DNA of 64,000 nucleotides from Incurvaria masculella (Eukaryota; Arthropoda; Insecta; Lepidoptera; Incurvariidae). Numbering within the stretch: position 1 is the first letter of the stretch; each line of letters opens with the position of its first letter. The stretch covers positions 14,526,501 to 14,590,500 of the forward strand of contig OX335641.1 in assembly GCA_946894095.1 (NCBI GenBank). Reading direction: 5' to 3'. The position numbers were made by a program, and so were the translations under genes. A model generated the notes under the pieces. The model did not search any database. It was given only the letters and a program-made list of their open reading frames with translations, and had not been told where the DNA came from. This document shows positions 1-11,100 of this stretch, piece by piece.

Positions 1-128
1 TCGATTGAAACAAGTACAGACTAACTACTTGTATGTTGAGTCGAACATTTTTTTAGAACTTTTCTGTGATTTTGTGTGGTGCTGTGACTTTGTCTGTTTA
101 CCTACTTTTTTGACTTGGGATTAGCAAA

Positions 129-1537
129 ATGCCATTCGAGTACACTCCCCGTGATTACGCTAATATGCATTTTATTTATGGATTGTGTAATGGAAATGCC
201 CGGCAATCTGCGCGAGAATATCGTGCCCGATACCCAAATCAGGATCGTTACCCGGATTACCGCGTTTTTATCCGTGTTCATAATTCTTACCTTGAAGGTC
301 GAATCCCTGGTGTTAATCAATTTCCAGAGGGAAGACCTAGAGCTGTAGACGAAGATCGGGTGCTCGATTTGGCATTAGATGATCCTGGTACAAGCGTTCG
401 TCGAATTTCGAGACGCCTCGGTATCCCGAAAACCACAGTGCATCGCATCTTGAGACGTAACAACCTTCACCCGTACCACATGCAACGCGTTTAAGCTCTA
501 TTACCTGCCGACTATCCACGCAGAGTCAACTTTTGTAGAGAAATGCTGCATCGAATACGAGACGACCCACTTTTTTTTAATTCCATTTTATGGAGCGATG
601 AGTCTTCTTTTAAAAGGATTGGCGTATTCAACATACATAACCTTCATCAGTGGGCAGTAGTTAATCCACACGTCATAAGGGATGATTCCAGTACAAATTT
701 GGACAAAACAGCACAGTAATTGGACCGTTCGAACTTCCAGCACGGCTCACTGGCGCACGCTATCTTCATTTCCTTCGAAATGATTTAGTTGGACCTCTAC
801 AAGATGTTCCCCAAGATATCCAAGATAGAATGTGGCTGCAGCATGACGGAGCTCCCGCTCATAATTCGCGCATTGTAAGAGAATATCTTAAGGATGTTCC
901 GACCCATACAATGTTTTTTACACAGAACGCAAAAAGTATTGCACTTTAAGGCACGAATTCGTCAAAAATATTAAATATAGCCACAGTAGTTGCAGCGAAA
1001 ACATATTCACAATTTCAGGTTTAATGGTTTTGTTGTAATTGCCGATTAAAAGTTTTACACCGTTAGATGGCGCTGTTAAATAAAAATCGTATTTAAATTA
1101 ATTGTAACAAAACCAATAATCTTGAAATTATGAAATTATTTTCGCTGCAAGTAATATGACTATATTAAACGTTTATTATTAATTCGTGCCTTAAAGTGCA
1201 ATACTTTTTGCGTTCTGTGTGCAAACAAGTTTATATGGGTCGGAACAGCCTTAATCAGACATACCCCAATCGATGGATTGGGAGGGGAGGAACTTTACAC
1301 TGGCCACCGCGCTCACCGGATCTGAACCCATTAGATTATTTCCTGTGGGGATATTTTATAGAAGCAGTGTATGAAAAGGAAAATTTGAATGAGCTAGAGT
1401 TACGACAAAAATTACAAGCAACAGCTGGTATCGTAAAAAATAACCATCGTGCGCTGAGAAGATTGAGAATAAATTTTATTAGAAGATGTCGGTTGTGCAT
1501 TCGGGTTGGTGGGAGAAATTTTGAGCACTTGTTGTAG
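129..1537 (+). pseudogene. Mariner-like (DUF4817-type) transposase pseudogene
   Basis: A dead DNA-transposon transposase inserted antisense in an intron of Msp300. The N-terminal part (129-491) has a helix-turn-helix recognition region (HFIYGLCNGNARQSAREY; RRISRRLGIPKTTVHRI). Further on are the three catalytic-site blocks, namely WSDESSF (about 595-615), WLQHDGAPAH (about 834-862) and RSPDLNPLDYFLWG (about 1,312-1,350). The coding frame is broken by TAA at 492-494 where Gln is expected. It is broken again by a frame change between about 690 and 730, and by a 351-bp palindromic insertion (896-1,246). The last block continues to a stop at 1,535-1,537 (FEHLL end). The element cannot encode an active enzyme. 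The family is the insect Tc1/mariner-type group with a DUF4817 head (recognised from motif memory). Confidence 0.8.
896..1246. mobile_element. Fold-back MITE inserted in the transposase pseudogene
   Basis: A nearly complete 351-bp palindrome. The inner arms at 921-959 and 1,181-1,219 are perfect 39-bp inverted repeats (CACAGAACGC...GCACGAATT). Outer arms of 13 bp (GTTCCGACCCATA) lie at 896-908 and 1,234-1,246. The interior also pairs imperfectly (TTGCAGCGAAAA and TTTTCGCTGCAA; GGTTTTGTTGTAATT and AATTGTAACAAAACC). It splits the transposase between its second and third catalytic blocks. No coding capacity. No clear target duplication was found. Confidence 0.8.
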
Positions 1538-2277
1538 TCGATGAATAAATGGATTAGAGAACAGGTATTTTTGTTTTTATTCATAATAAAATCCATTTGA
1601 AATTTTGAACTAACAAAATCTATTTAATTTTAATTGCAGGCAAAATTATGGTCGATTGTCATGTAAAAACTTGTTTTTACACAAATACCAGTATTTTAAA
1701 TATTTTCAGAACTATCATCAAGCATACAATAAGTGTCTGATAAACAATATTAATATTTCTTAGAATATTGTGCAGTCAGATATTTCGAAAATTACCACTC
1801 ATTTCGGTTCTTCACTTGAAAAAAATACTTTTTTAAATGAAAGTAAAATGGTATTATACTTTTTTAGAAGCGCAATAAAGTGTACAAGTTTTTGATATTA
1901 TGGGCAAACTTTTGGTAGTACATTTTTTTTGCACCAGGAATGTTGGAATTAGCGTTGAATTTATTGAAATTTGAAACTTTTTACGAAAAACATATTTAAA
2001 ATTTAAAATAATGTATTAGTTAGATGCAAATGTATTTTTATTAAAAAGGTAAGATATTCGGCAACAATAAATTTAAATAAAAATTAGAAAAAGTTATGAA
2101 CTTTTTTTAAACATATTTTTTTTATTTTACATTCTGAAAATTTAAAAATAATCAGAAATAAATTAATTACTTCTAAACTAGGAATGACTTAGAATCTAAA
2201 ATAGGTGTTTCTGATAGGCACTGACCTCTTCTATCCCCACTATTCGTTTGATCCACTACTTACGGGACACCCTGTAT
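1538..2277 (+). mobile_element. 3' flank of the mariner-like element with probable terminal repeat
   Basis: AT-rich non-coding sequence following the transposase stop. At 2,262-2,277 it contains ACGGGACACCCTGTAT, a typical terminal-repeat sequence of mariner-like elements of this group, so I take this as the likely right end. The left terminal repeat would lie beyond base 1. The 740-bp tail is long for the family, so another small insertion may be hidden in it. Confidence 0.45.
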
Positions 2278-5016
2278 ACTGAAAAGAGCAAACAAAATCG
2301 TGTGTATTAAACATGAAAATCATGCAAACAATAACCGATTACTTGGTAAACTTACTTACCAATCACGAAGTTGGTCATAAAACGATCACACAAAATAAAA
2401 TCAAAAGTAAAATACCCAACTCTTATCAATTGTAACATTTTTTCCACAACTAGTGTGTTTCTTAAGAAACTGAAACAAAAATCGTTTTGTTTGCAATAGG
2501 AATGACAATAAAAACAATAACAATAACATTCATTTAAATTAAGAGTATTAACATTTTGCAGTTCTTTCCCAAACTAGTTCCAAACGTTGCGCTGTTCCTA
2601 ATGTGACTCTCTCAATGACCAACCGTGAGGGAAACGCTATTCCCATTAAAACATCTCAGAGAAACGCTAGTTTCAGGCCTACTAAGAAAATGATCCCCAT
2701 TCAGTCAGAAGGTCTTGCCGCTTCGGCTATAGCCGCGTAGGGATCAACGGGGAAAATGCCGTAAATATAGGGAGCGTATGGCAACCCTAGCTGGTTGCCA
2801 GCACGTGGGCGCCCAGAATCGGGCCGCGAGTCGGATGAGACTCCCGAATAAAATGTGGGATCCATTATTAGACAGCCAAGGCAGTTTCGTCGCAGCCGAA
2901 CATCTCGCGAATAACAGGTGGAACGCACATAATTAATTGAAATTGAAGGTATAATTTCCGCAGCTGAGTCGAGACCAACCCTCACATGGCACCTGCGGGT
3001 GGGTCTAATCGCATTGGGCGGGGGTACGGATTAATTATTGCACACAGCGCATAGGGCAGGCGCCCAGCCCTGGCGGGCTCCTAGTTATTTGTCGGCGCCT
3101 GTACACACGGCCTAGCGCTTGCTAGAGGCTAGTCTTGAATTTGAGTTTCGCGCGAGCTTTGACGAAATTAGATGTCTGCTGGAGTCTACATCTTTATGTA
3201 GGTACAAGAGGCCTTGACGGAATTAGACGTTGCGATTTTAAGCGACAGAGTCTGGACAAGACATGAAATGACAATTTACATTCTAGAACAATTGAATGAA
3301 CCAAATCAGATCGTGAACCGCGACAATCGTAAGCATAAGCACCTACTTTCGCATCCACTTTCGATTCAGGCTATCGCACTATTTGAAAAGTTGCCAAAAA
3401 GGGATTACCTACGTCTGAAGTAAACATTGGATTTTTCAACAAGTAGGCCATAGCTATAAAAATCATGAACATGACTTTGAAATGGACACATAAACATGCA
3501 CAAAACATGTGAAGGAAACCTCGAAAATATTCTAAATCTATATTTGAGGTGATCTCGGTACATTCGGGAAACCTACTTGTCTTCGGGAATGGTGACTTTT
3601 GGCACTGTTCCACTGAATGTACGTCCCTGAAACTCCGCATCGAACCAATTCAATTTATCACTACTCATTGTCAAACATTTTTGCATTCAACGCGTGCAAA
3701 GTATCTATGAAAGTGAAAAATAGAACGGAGACTATTCACGTAAAACACTTCACCGTTTAGGTACCTACAAAATTAGGTAGGTATTCAATGACAGCTTCGA
3801 TGTAATAAGCGAGAATCGTAAAGCATCAATAAGTACGTAACATTACTCGCGTTGACGCGACCTTCAACCTGACGCGCGGCCGCCGCCGTTTCAGTTAGAG
3901 ACTTGACAATAATTACATTTTCCTGTACATTTTACAGATTTTGTAAAATAATTTATTTATTTTATTGACAGGACCCTAGACTGATGTGTCTAAAGTTAAA
4001 TCGTGTTCAAGGCATAAACCTAGCATGCACATCCTATTTCTATGGTTGAAGGTTGGTTATTATTGCTCATGTCTATGAGTAAGTTCGTCACTCTGTAAAT
4101 TATAATGTGCTTGCGAATTTAACCCGACTATAACATTATAGATGATCAGAATAACGGCGTTGCTGGGACAAAATTTCCGCAAAAAAACCGCCACGTCACG
4201 CAAGCATGCGACCTTGAACCGTCGCGCGGAAGTCCAAGTGTGTCAGTGGGTTGGTCGCGCCGCGCGGCGCCGCCCGCCAGCGCCGCCAGCGCACGAGAGT
4301 GTTACGCACAGAGCATGAACTGCCGGCCCGCTGTACCCCTAGCAGCCGGCCGGACAGTCAATGCTCTGTGGTCTATCGGGTATCGACCGCATGTTGCAAT
4401 CGCACTTCCATCTTTACCATATGGGAGGCGCGATAAGATACGTCGTGTGCTGACAAACGAATACAAACTGTGAGATCGAAACTTTCTGTGCTCATTCGAT
4501 GACAACCTACGTGGTTATTTTTGGCCACGTTTGGTACGGAGTAAGGTGTTACATCCGCCTCAGTTGGTTAGTCAAGGTAATAATTTTCTGTCATAATGCT
4601 ATTCGGGTGAGGCAAGTCGACCAAATCGAAAGCTGTAAACATCACGAATCAGCCAACTGTCCTAAGATATCATTATTGCAGTAATTATCTTGAATCAGTT
4701 ACAGAGACATCAAACTTCTTGCCTTATGCTAAGCGGCAGACATGGTTTATTTGGTTTTTGGGTGTCAATTTAATTGCCAGCGATGCATTTTTGGAAAAAA
4801 ATATTCTTTAAAATCGGTCAGTAGGGGCCACAGATTACAGAAATAGAAGCTATTTCTGCAATCAATGGTAGCGGAAAATGGTAGTTTTTAAAGCCTATGC
4901 TTCGGCTGCACGCTGCACACTATATCCGGGAGTATTTCCCAACGTTGCCAGCTACTGAAAGAAAGACAGCTCAAACCCGTCTAGCTGTAATCAACTTGAA
5001 GAACACCGGTACTTAC
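2278..5016. other. Intron sequence with two GC-rich patches, no exon found
   Basis: The intron after exon 24. At 2,680-3,130 there is a GC-rich stretch without a long reading frame, possibly an old repeat. At 3,840-3,895 and 4,190-4,340 are two CpG-rich patches sharing the theme GCGACCTT-AACC-CGCGCGG, with CGTCA boxes nearby (CCACGTCACGC at 4,190). The rest is AT-rich. I looked for minus-strand exons beginning in phase 2 and found none. Confidence 0.4.
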
Positions 5017-5171
5017 TTGTCATAAAAGTCGAGCAACTCATCGATCTCGGTGCGCGTCTCGTCGGCCGCCTGGCCGGCGCCTCCCGCGCGCAGCTCCGCC
5101 TCCACGCCGGCTCCCAGCTCCGCGAGCTCGTCGCGCGCCTCCTCCTGCGCCGCGAGCTCCGCCACCAACTC
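5017..5171 (-). CDS. Msp300: Msp300 exon 24 of window: GC-rich rod segment, gene continues off left edge
   Basis: 155 bp, phase 0 to 2. It reads ELVAELAAQEEARDELAELG, followed by GTEVEAELRAGG-like Glu/Ala-rich sequence (the visible residues are AGVEAELRAGGAGQAADE), ending TEIDELLDFYD before GTAAGT. It is coiled-coil in character. The AA left at the end needs one base from an exon outside the window. I found no exon that fits between here and base 1. Confidence 0.85.
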
Positions 5172-8100
5172 CTGTCGACCGACACGACCGAGCGCTCACA
5201 CCGACCTTTTTGGCTCACGGATTTCGGCTGTTTGTTGAGTTGAGGGCCTAATCTTGAAATTCATCAGGAATCAGGAAAGATGCCTGAACACGGAATTCCA
5301 AGAACAGGCCCCCTGAGCTTTCAACGTAGGGCTGCGTTGTATCAACGTACCTAGTATTACATATAAATGTTAGTACGGGCATGTATCCGTCCATAGTTCG
5401 GTGTTTCCGTTAATCTGTATATCGTAGTAGTATACCGTAGGCACGTCCACGCTTGATTGAGCGAGTAACTTGAACAAATGTCCCTCGCGTGGCAAACGCT
5501 CAAAGAAATTTCTGAGAACAAGGTGCACCTGTTTAGTCACACAAATTTCCTCAAGTGCCGGAAGATAACTAGAGCCTTAGCGAGGTGCCGCGAGGTAGCC
5601 CGATGGGTGAGTGTCTTTATCATTGGGGTTCTAATAAACTGTCGGGATATATACGTTTACGTATTTTCATGTTGTTACACCGGAAATGGAGACCAATTTA
5701 TGATAAGTAAAATGTATGTCGACATTCGAATGGATTCCGTTTGAGTGTAACGGACTGACAGTGCGCGAGTACCTGCAGCGTATGCCTGGTGTCGAGCGCG
5801 CGGCGCTTGGTCGGCGGGCGCGCGTCGAGGTGCTTCGCCCGGTCGGCTACGGCCGCAACCGCCGCGGAGAACGCCCGCCGCAGCGCCTGCAGCTGCGTCC
5901 ACTGCTGTAGGCGGCGCTCGGCGTCGGCGGCGCGCGTGCCCAGCGCCTCGCCCGCCGCGCTCCACGCGTCAGCGAGCGCGCGCGCACGCGTCTCCACGCG
6001 CTCGCCGCTCGCCGCGTCCGCGCCGCTGCCGAGCGTGCGCGCACGCTCGCGTAACACTTCCACCAGCGGCTGCTGGCTCTGTGCGAACACGGTTATTATT
6101 CATTTACCAATTTTAATACCATGCCACGAAAGACAGTGGTGACGTGAGTGGGAGAACATAGAGCTACAACTGTAATTATAAAAACAACGACAACATTACT
6201 GAGAGTGCCCTGAGGAATTGTATACACTATACACTTACCATGTGATGTTAACGAACTTTAAATTTATGACCTAATCTTACTCCTAATTATTAAATCAAGC
6301 ACTGAAACTAAAACAGAATCAATAATTACGTAAAATGCCACATTTTACAGAATTGTAACCATAAAAATAACTGTAGCGTCGCGGTCGTCGTGTTATGGTC
6401 CATCTCGCGCGATTCGACTGTGACTACTCTGCATCCTTGACTCTGCGGTGCGAGTGAACAATGACATCACTCCGCCGGCACTCAATATGCTAGACGCTTC
6501 CACATTGACCACGACCACATGCTCGCCGGCCGGCTGTGCCGGCGTGACATCATGTTATTGTGAAATAGTCATTCGATGAAGGTTTCTTGTAAAATTTCAT
6601 TTGCATGAACCTTAAATCTAAAAGCTATATACCGCAAATTCAAGATCTCTATTATGTCATATTGACATCGACCATAGATTAAAAAGGACTTACGAATTGT
6701 GTCTCTTTCTAGTTTATACGTTTGATCGATAACGTCCGTATGTGTCAAACAATAGAAAACTTTACCAAACCTAACGTAACCTACCATATTCTAACCTTAT
6801 CTAACCTAGCCTAGCCTTACCTAACCTAACCTTACATGTACACTGGTGAAACTTTGAATTTACTTACATTAAGATCATTCTTAGCATGCTTCAGTTTCTC
6901 TACATAAAGGCGTAGAGCATCAACGGTAGAGACAGTTTCTTCTTCTATTTCATTCTTTGTTAAAATTGCTTTTATTTTTTCCAGGAGTTGGCAGAAGTCC
7001 TTCCAGATCTCTAAGTCCTGCTCCAGCTGGGCCTGCCGAGACTTAGCCGAGTTTAGCGTGTTCTTGAGTAACTGGTTATTTTTTTGGTGGTCCTTTGAGA
7101 GTTCCTCTTGCTCCGGTCCATTGAGAGAGGGCCAGATTTTGTCTACGATATCTTGCATCTGTTTGCCTACAAGTTCTCGCATTTCCGGCTCAGATAGATT
7201 GAAGAATGTCCGGTGTTCCTCAAGATCAGCTTCGATGCTCTCAAAATCGGTTCCATTTTTACCCATGTCGAGGCGGATATTCGCCTCGTTAATCCAGATG
7301 TTAAGTTTTTCAACCAGATCCAAATATTGCAGACGATATTTCTTGTTATCTTGTAGATATTTCTCTCTGTTCGCTAACTCTTCCGGCAACGTTGTTGTTA
7401 GCGAGTTGGCTTCCGATATCATTTCCAATAAAGAACTTGGCATGCCTTCATCATTTTCAACAGTTTCCATGATTGATTGCATTTTGTCCAAATAATTTTG
7501 AATGTTTTTAGCTAAGTTTGCATGTTCAGTCAATTTCTTGTCAACACTACCCACGTCTCTGTTCAACAGTGGACGCGAATGGACGGAAGATTCGTTATCG
7601 TGCAGCCACTGCACAATATCTGTCAAATCTTCTGCTAACTTCTTGTGTTCAGCGGCTGCCTTCTCATGCTGTTGACGGTGAGCTTCAACAGTCCTTCGCA
7701 ATGCTAAAAGTTGTTGCTTAAGAGACTGCATTAATTCTGTAATATTATTTCGATCAATAACAGTACCTTCGGCTGCAATTTGTTGTCCTTTGTCTGTAGC
7801 TGAGGCTAACAAAGCTTCACATTCCTGAATTTTCACAATAACGTCATCATATCGTTTAATTTTATCCTCCAAAGTATCAGTTGATTTCTCGATATCTGCC
7901 GTAATTATTGTATATTTGGTGATAAATTCAGTGATTTCTTTTATCAGTGCAAAGAACTGTTCACGCAACAGCAAAAGTTGCTTTAACTTGCTAATTTGAT
8001 CTTCTATTGTGTTCATGAGATCGTCTTCCTGAGTTAAAATATCTTGGAGGTCATGTAAATTGCCTCCTTGTAACTCGTTCAATTTAGCTTTGTTTGCCTT

Positions 8101-11100
8101 GAGATCATTAAGAATAGTTTCGTACGACTGTAAAATTGCTTGTACGTCCTCCACCTTATTTCCTATTGGTCTATTAAGAGCCTTTAATTTATTCTGAATG
8201 TCTGAAAGAAATTCTAAAGCTTCGGCAATCTTAGCAGCTGCATCTTTGTAAGACTTGATTTGGTTATTTAGAGCATTCTTTTTATCATGTATTATAGCAT
8301 TAATTCTGTTGAACTTATCAGATAAGACATTGATTTGTTCATTTAATTGCAACTTATTGGAATCCGAAAGTGTAGGGATAATATCTTTTGATTTTTCTCT
8401 AATTTTTCCTATCAGTTTTTCAATTTCTTCCGCTTCTTCACTTAGCTTTTCGAATTTAGTCAACTGTTCTTCCAGCAAAGGTAATGTTGATGTTCGGAGT
8501 TCAGGCGAGATGGATACATCGGCCTCATTAAGCCAGCGCTGGCATTTACCCAAGTCAGCTTCAAAATCATTTCTTCCTTGTAACAACCGTGTCAAGGCAG
8601 CTAACTTTTCATCAATGTCTACTTTTACCGTTGAATATGTCTTATTTATATCTTCAATGATTGTGTTGAGTTTAGTTTTATCCGGAGCTGAACAGTCTTT
8701 CAAAACTAAGTTCCCTTGACGATTTACTTCACTCAAAGTGTTAGCGTTGAATTCTGCTAGTTCATTTTGGTGTTTTTTATGCTCAACAATTTCTTTTTCT
8801 ATTTTCACTGCCTCTAGTGGAACATTTCCACCTAATTTCTTGATTTCAGAAGCCTTGGATTTAAGCCATGCTTTAGCTTTTTCTAGATCTGATTCAAGTT
8901 TCTTTCTGTCTTCTGCAGCTGCACTAAGTCGCTCTATTTCTTGTTTTATCAAAGAAGTTAGTTGTTTTTGTTTATCTGATAGTTCTTCAAGTTCAGTTTC
9001 AAGTTCATTTTGCTCCGTTGGTTCAAGTTCAGCCTGTATGTTGCTTACTTTCTTCTCAAGTGAATCGATAACAGTTTTTTTGCTGTCGACATCTTTAAGT
9101 AGCGATGCCGCTTTCTTTTGACATTCTTTTGCAGACTTGCTATCATATCCGATTGGCTCAGGATGAGAAATTCCATTAATTTGTTTTTGCATCCAATCAT
9201 TTTGGTTACTTATTTCAGTTTTGGTACCGTCAATGGCTTTATGTGTTATATCAAGCATTTGCAACTTCCTTTGAATACGTTTAGATATATCGTTGTATCT
9301 CCTTTCTACTGATTTCATCTGAAATTACAAACACACAATGTTAAGTATAGAATATATTATATTAAATAGTAACAAAAACATATATTTTAAATATATTTAC
9401 CTGTTCTTCAACTTGTTGTGACTCCAAGTTACTGACAATGCTAATAACTTTAGTCCCTACAGATTTTATATTAACTACTCTTTGTTTGCCTAGTTTTTCA
9501 AATTCAGCCATAAGCTCATTGAGTGCTGCTAGTTTTTGTGGGCAGGGCAGACCAGAACCCTTGTCGGCAACACACATTTTCTTTAAAACAGCATCAAACC
9601 AGTCATGAATTTCTTGACATTTTTGTCGGAAGTCATCAATAATTGCTTGATTGCCTTTTTCTCTTTCGATTGCTTTCGTTATGTTTTGTTCTAAATTGTC
9701 AAAAGCTTCTTCTAAGTCAATTTCATCTTCTAATCCTGAAACAGAGTAATATCCCCGCATTAGATGATTCTTATAAGATAAGATACTACCGAATAAATAG
9801 TTGTAAATATAACATTTAGGATCTGCCGAAAGTCACACTGATCAAAACTTACGTTAATGGACTTGACTTGTACTAATGTAGGTTACCTACATCAGGACCA
9901 TTCAATCATTAAAAAAACTATTTTGTTATCCACAAAGAACTTAGAATTCCTCTCCCCCCTACCGGAACTCGGCTATTTATTTATTTATTTATTGGCTAAC
10001 ATACAGGACTGAATCACATTAAACGACTATCCTGTCGTTTATTGTTACTTTAAACGTTATGCAGATTTTCATGGTTACGCATATTAAAACTACTTTTAGA
10101 ATGTGTAATCTTTACCATCGGTTTGAATCTCAGTAGCCAGCCTGTTGCGCTTTTCATTCAGCGATACTAGTGCATCGTTCATTGTAGCGATGTCTTGTTT
10201 TGCCGCTTCAGGCCGCAACTTTGATGGGTTGGCCAACCAATCTTTTACAAGATCATTATTTGCGTTGATCCATTCTTCGATTTCCACAATTTGCTTTTTA
10301 GCTTCCTCCATGCCCTGCACAGCTTCTCCCAAAGAGCTCAAATGGTTTTGTACCTGTGAAAAAAAGCCGCATGTGTTATTTTTCATTATTTAAGATGGTA
10401 TTTGAAATTATATCGGTGTATTAAATTGACTTTGAATCTATGGTTGGTGTAACGCATTGACGAGTAAAATAAAAAATATACATTTGGTCTTCTACTTTGC
10501 AAGAGCAATGGCGTGGTTAATAAATTGCAAGAAAATACAGACCCGTAAAGAGATACCTCACCTTTATATGCAAAGCTTCAATCTTAGTGTTAAACTCGGG
10601 AGACTCCATATTCTTCAGAATAATATCGATCTTGGGAGTGCTCCGTACGTCGGCTACTTTTTTCTATAAACAGCAAACCATGCATCACAACACACTAGCA
10701 GTGCAAAAACCAAGAAATTGTGCTACAACTTTAAGCTCAGTGTTTAATATATGCATTGTATAGTGCAGTAAAGTAGGTGCAATAGCATTGAAGTCTAATG
10801 TGTAGTTTCTTGTGTGCTTTAAAACGTGCTAAATCGGTTTCACACATAAGTGACGTGACGTAAACATGGACGGAGCACACAACTTGTGACGTGACTACTT
10901 TGACACTACTTCAACCCTGATAACGTAAGCAGGTTAACATTCCCTACGGATAAACTATACTTTGACTATTTATTGCTCGCATTCTATTTATTAAAAAATA
11001 TTTTAAGTTGTTACCAAGCGTGTCACTACTGATTACGAGACGAAATGTATTATACTTAGAGAAAGCATATGCTTGTTCAGCACCAGAAATATCTTCTGTT

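Noticed and set aside
5789..6142. Plus-strand 117-codon Arg/Ala-rich frame
   Set aside because: Opposite a GC-rich exon whose own frame joins both neighbours in phase.
8255..9121. Plus-strand frames of 127-154 codons opposite exon 22, and similar ones opposite exons 9 and 11
   Set aside because: Complement of Glu/Lys/Gln-rich helical coding sequence produces Ser/Phe/Leu-rich frames without stops. No independent support.
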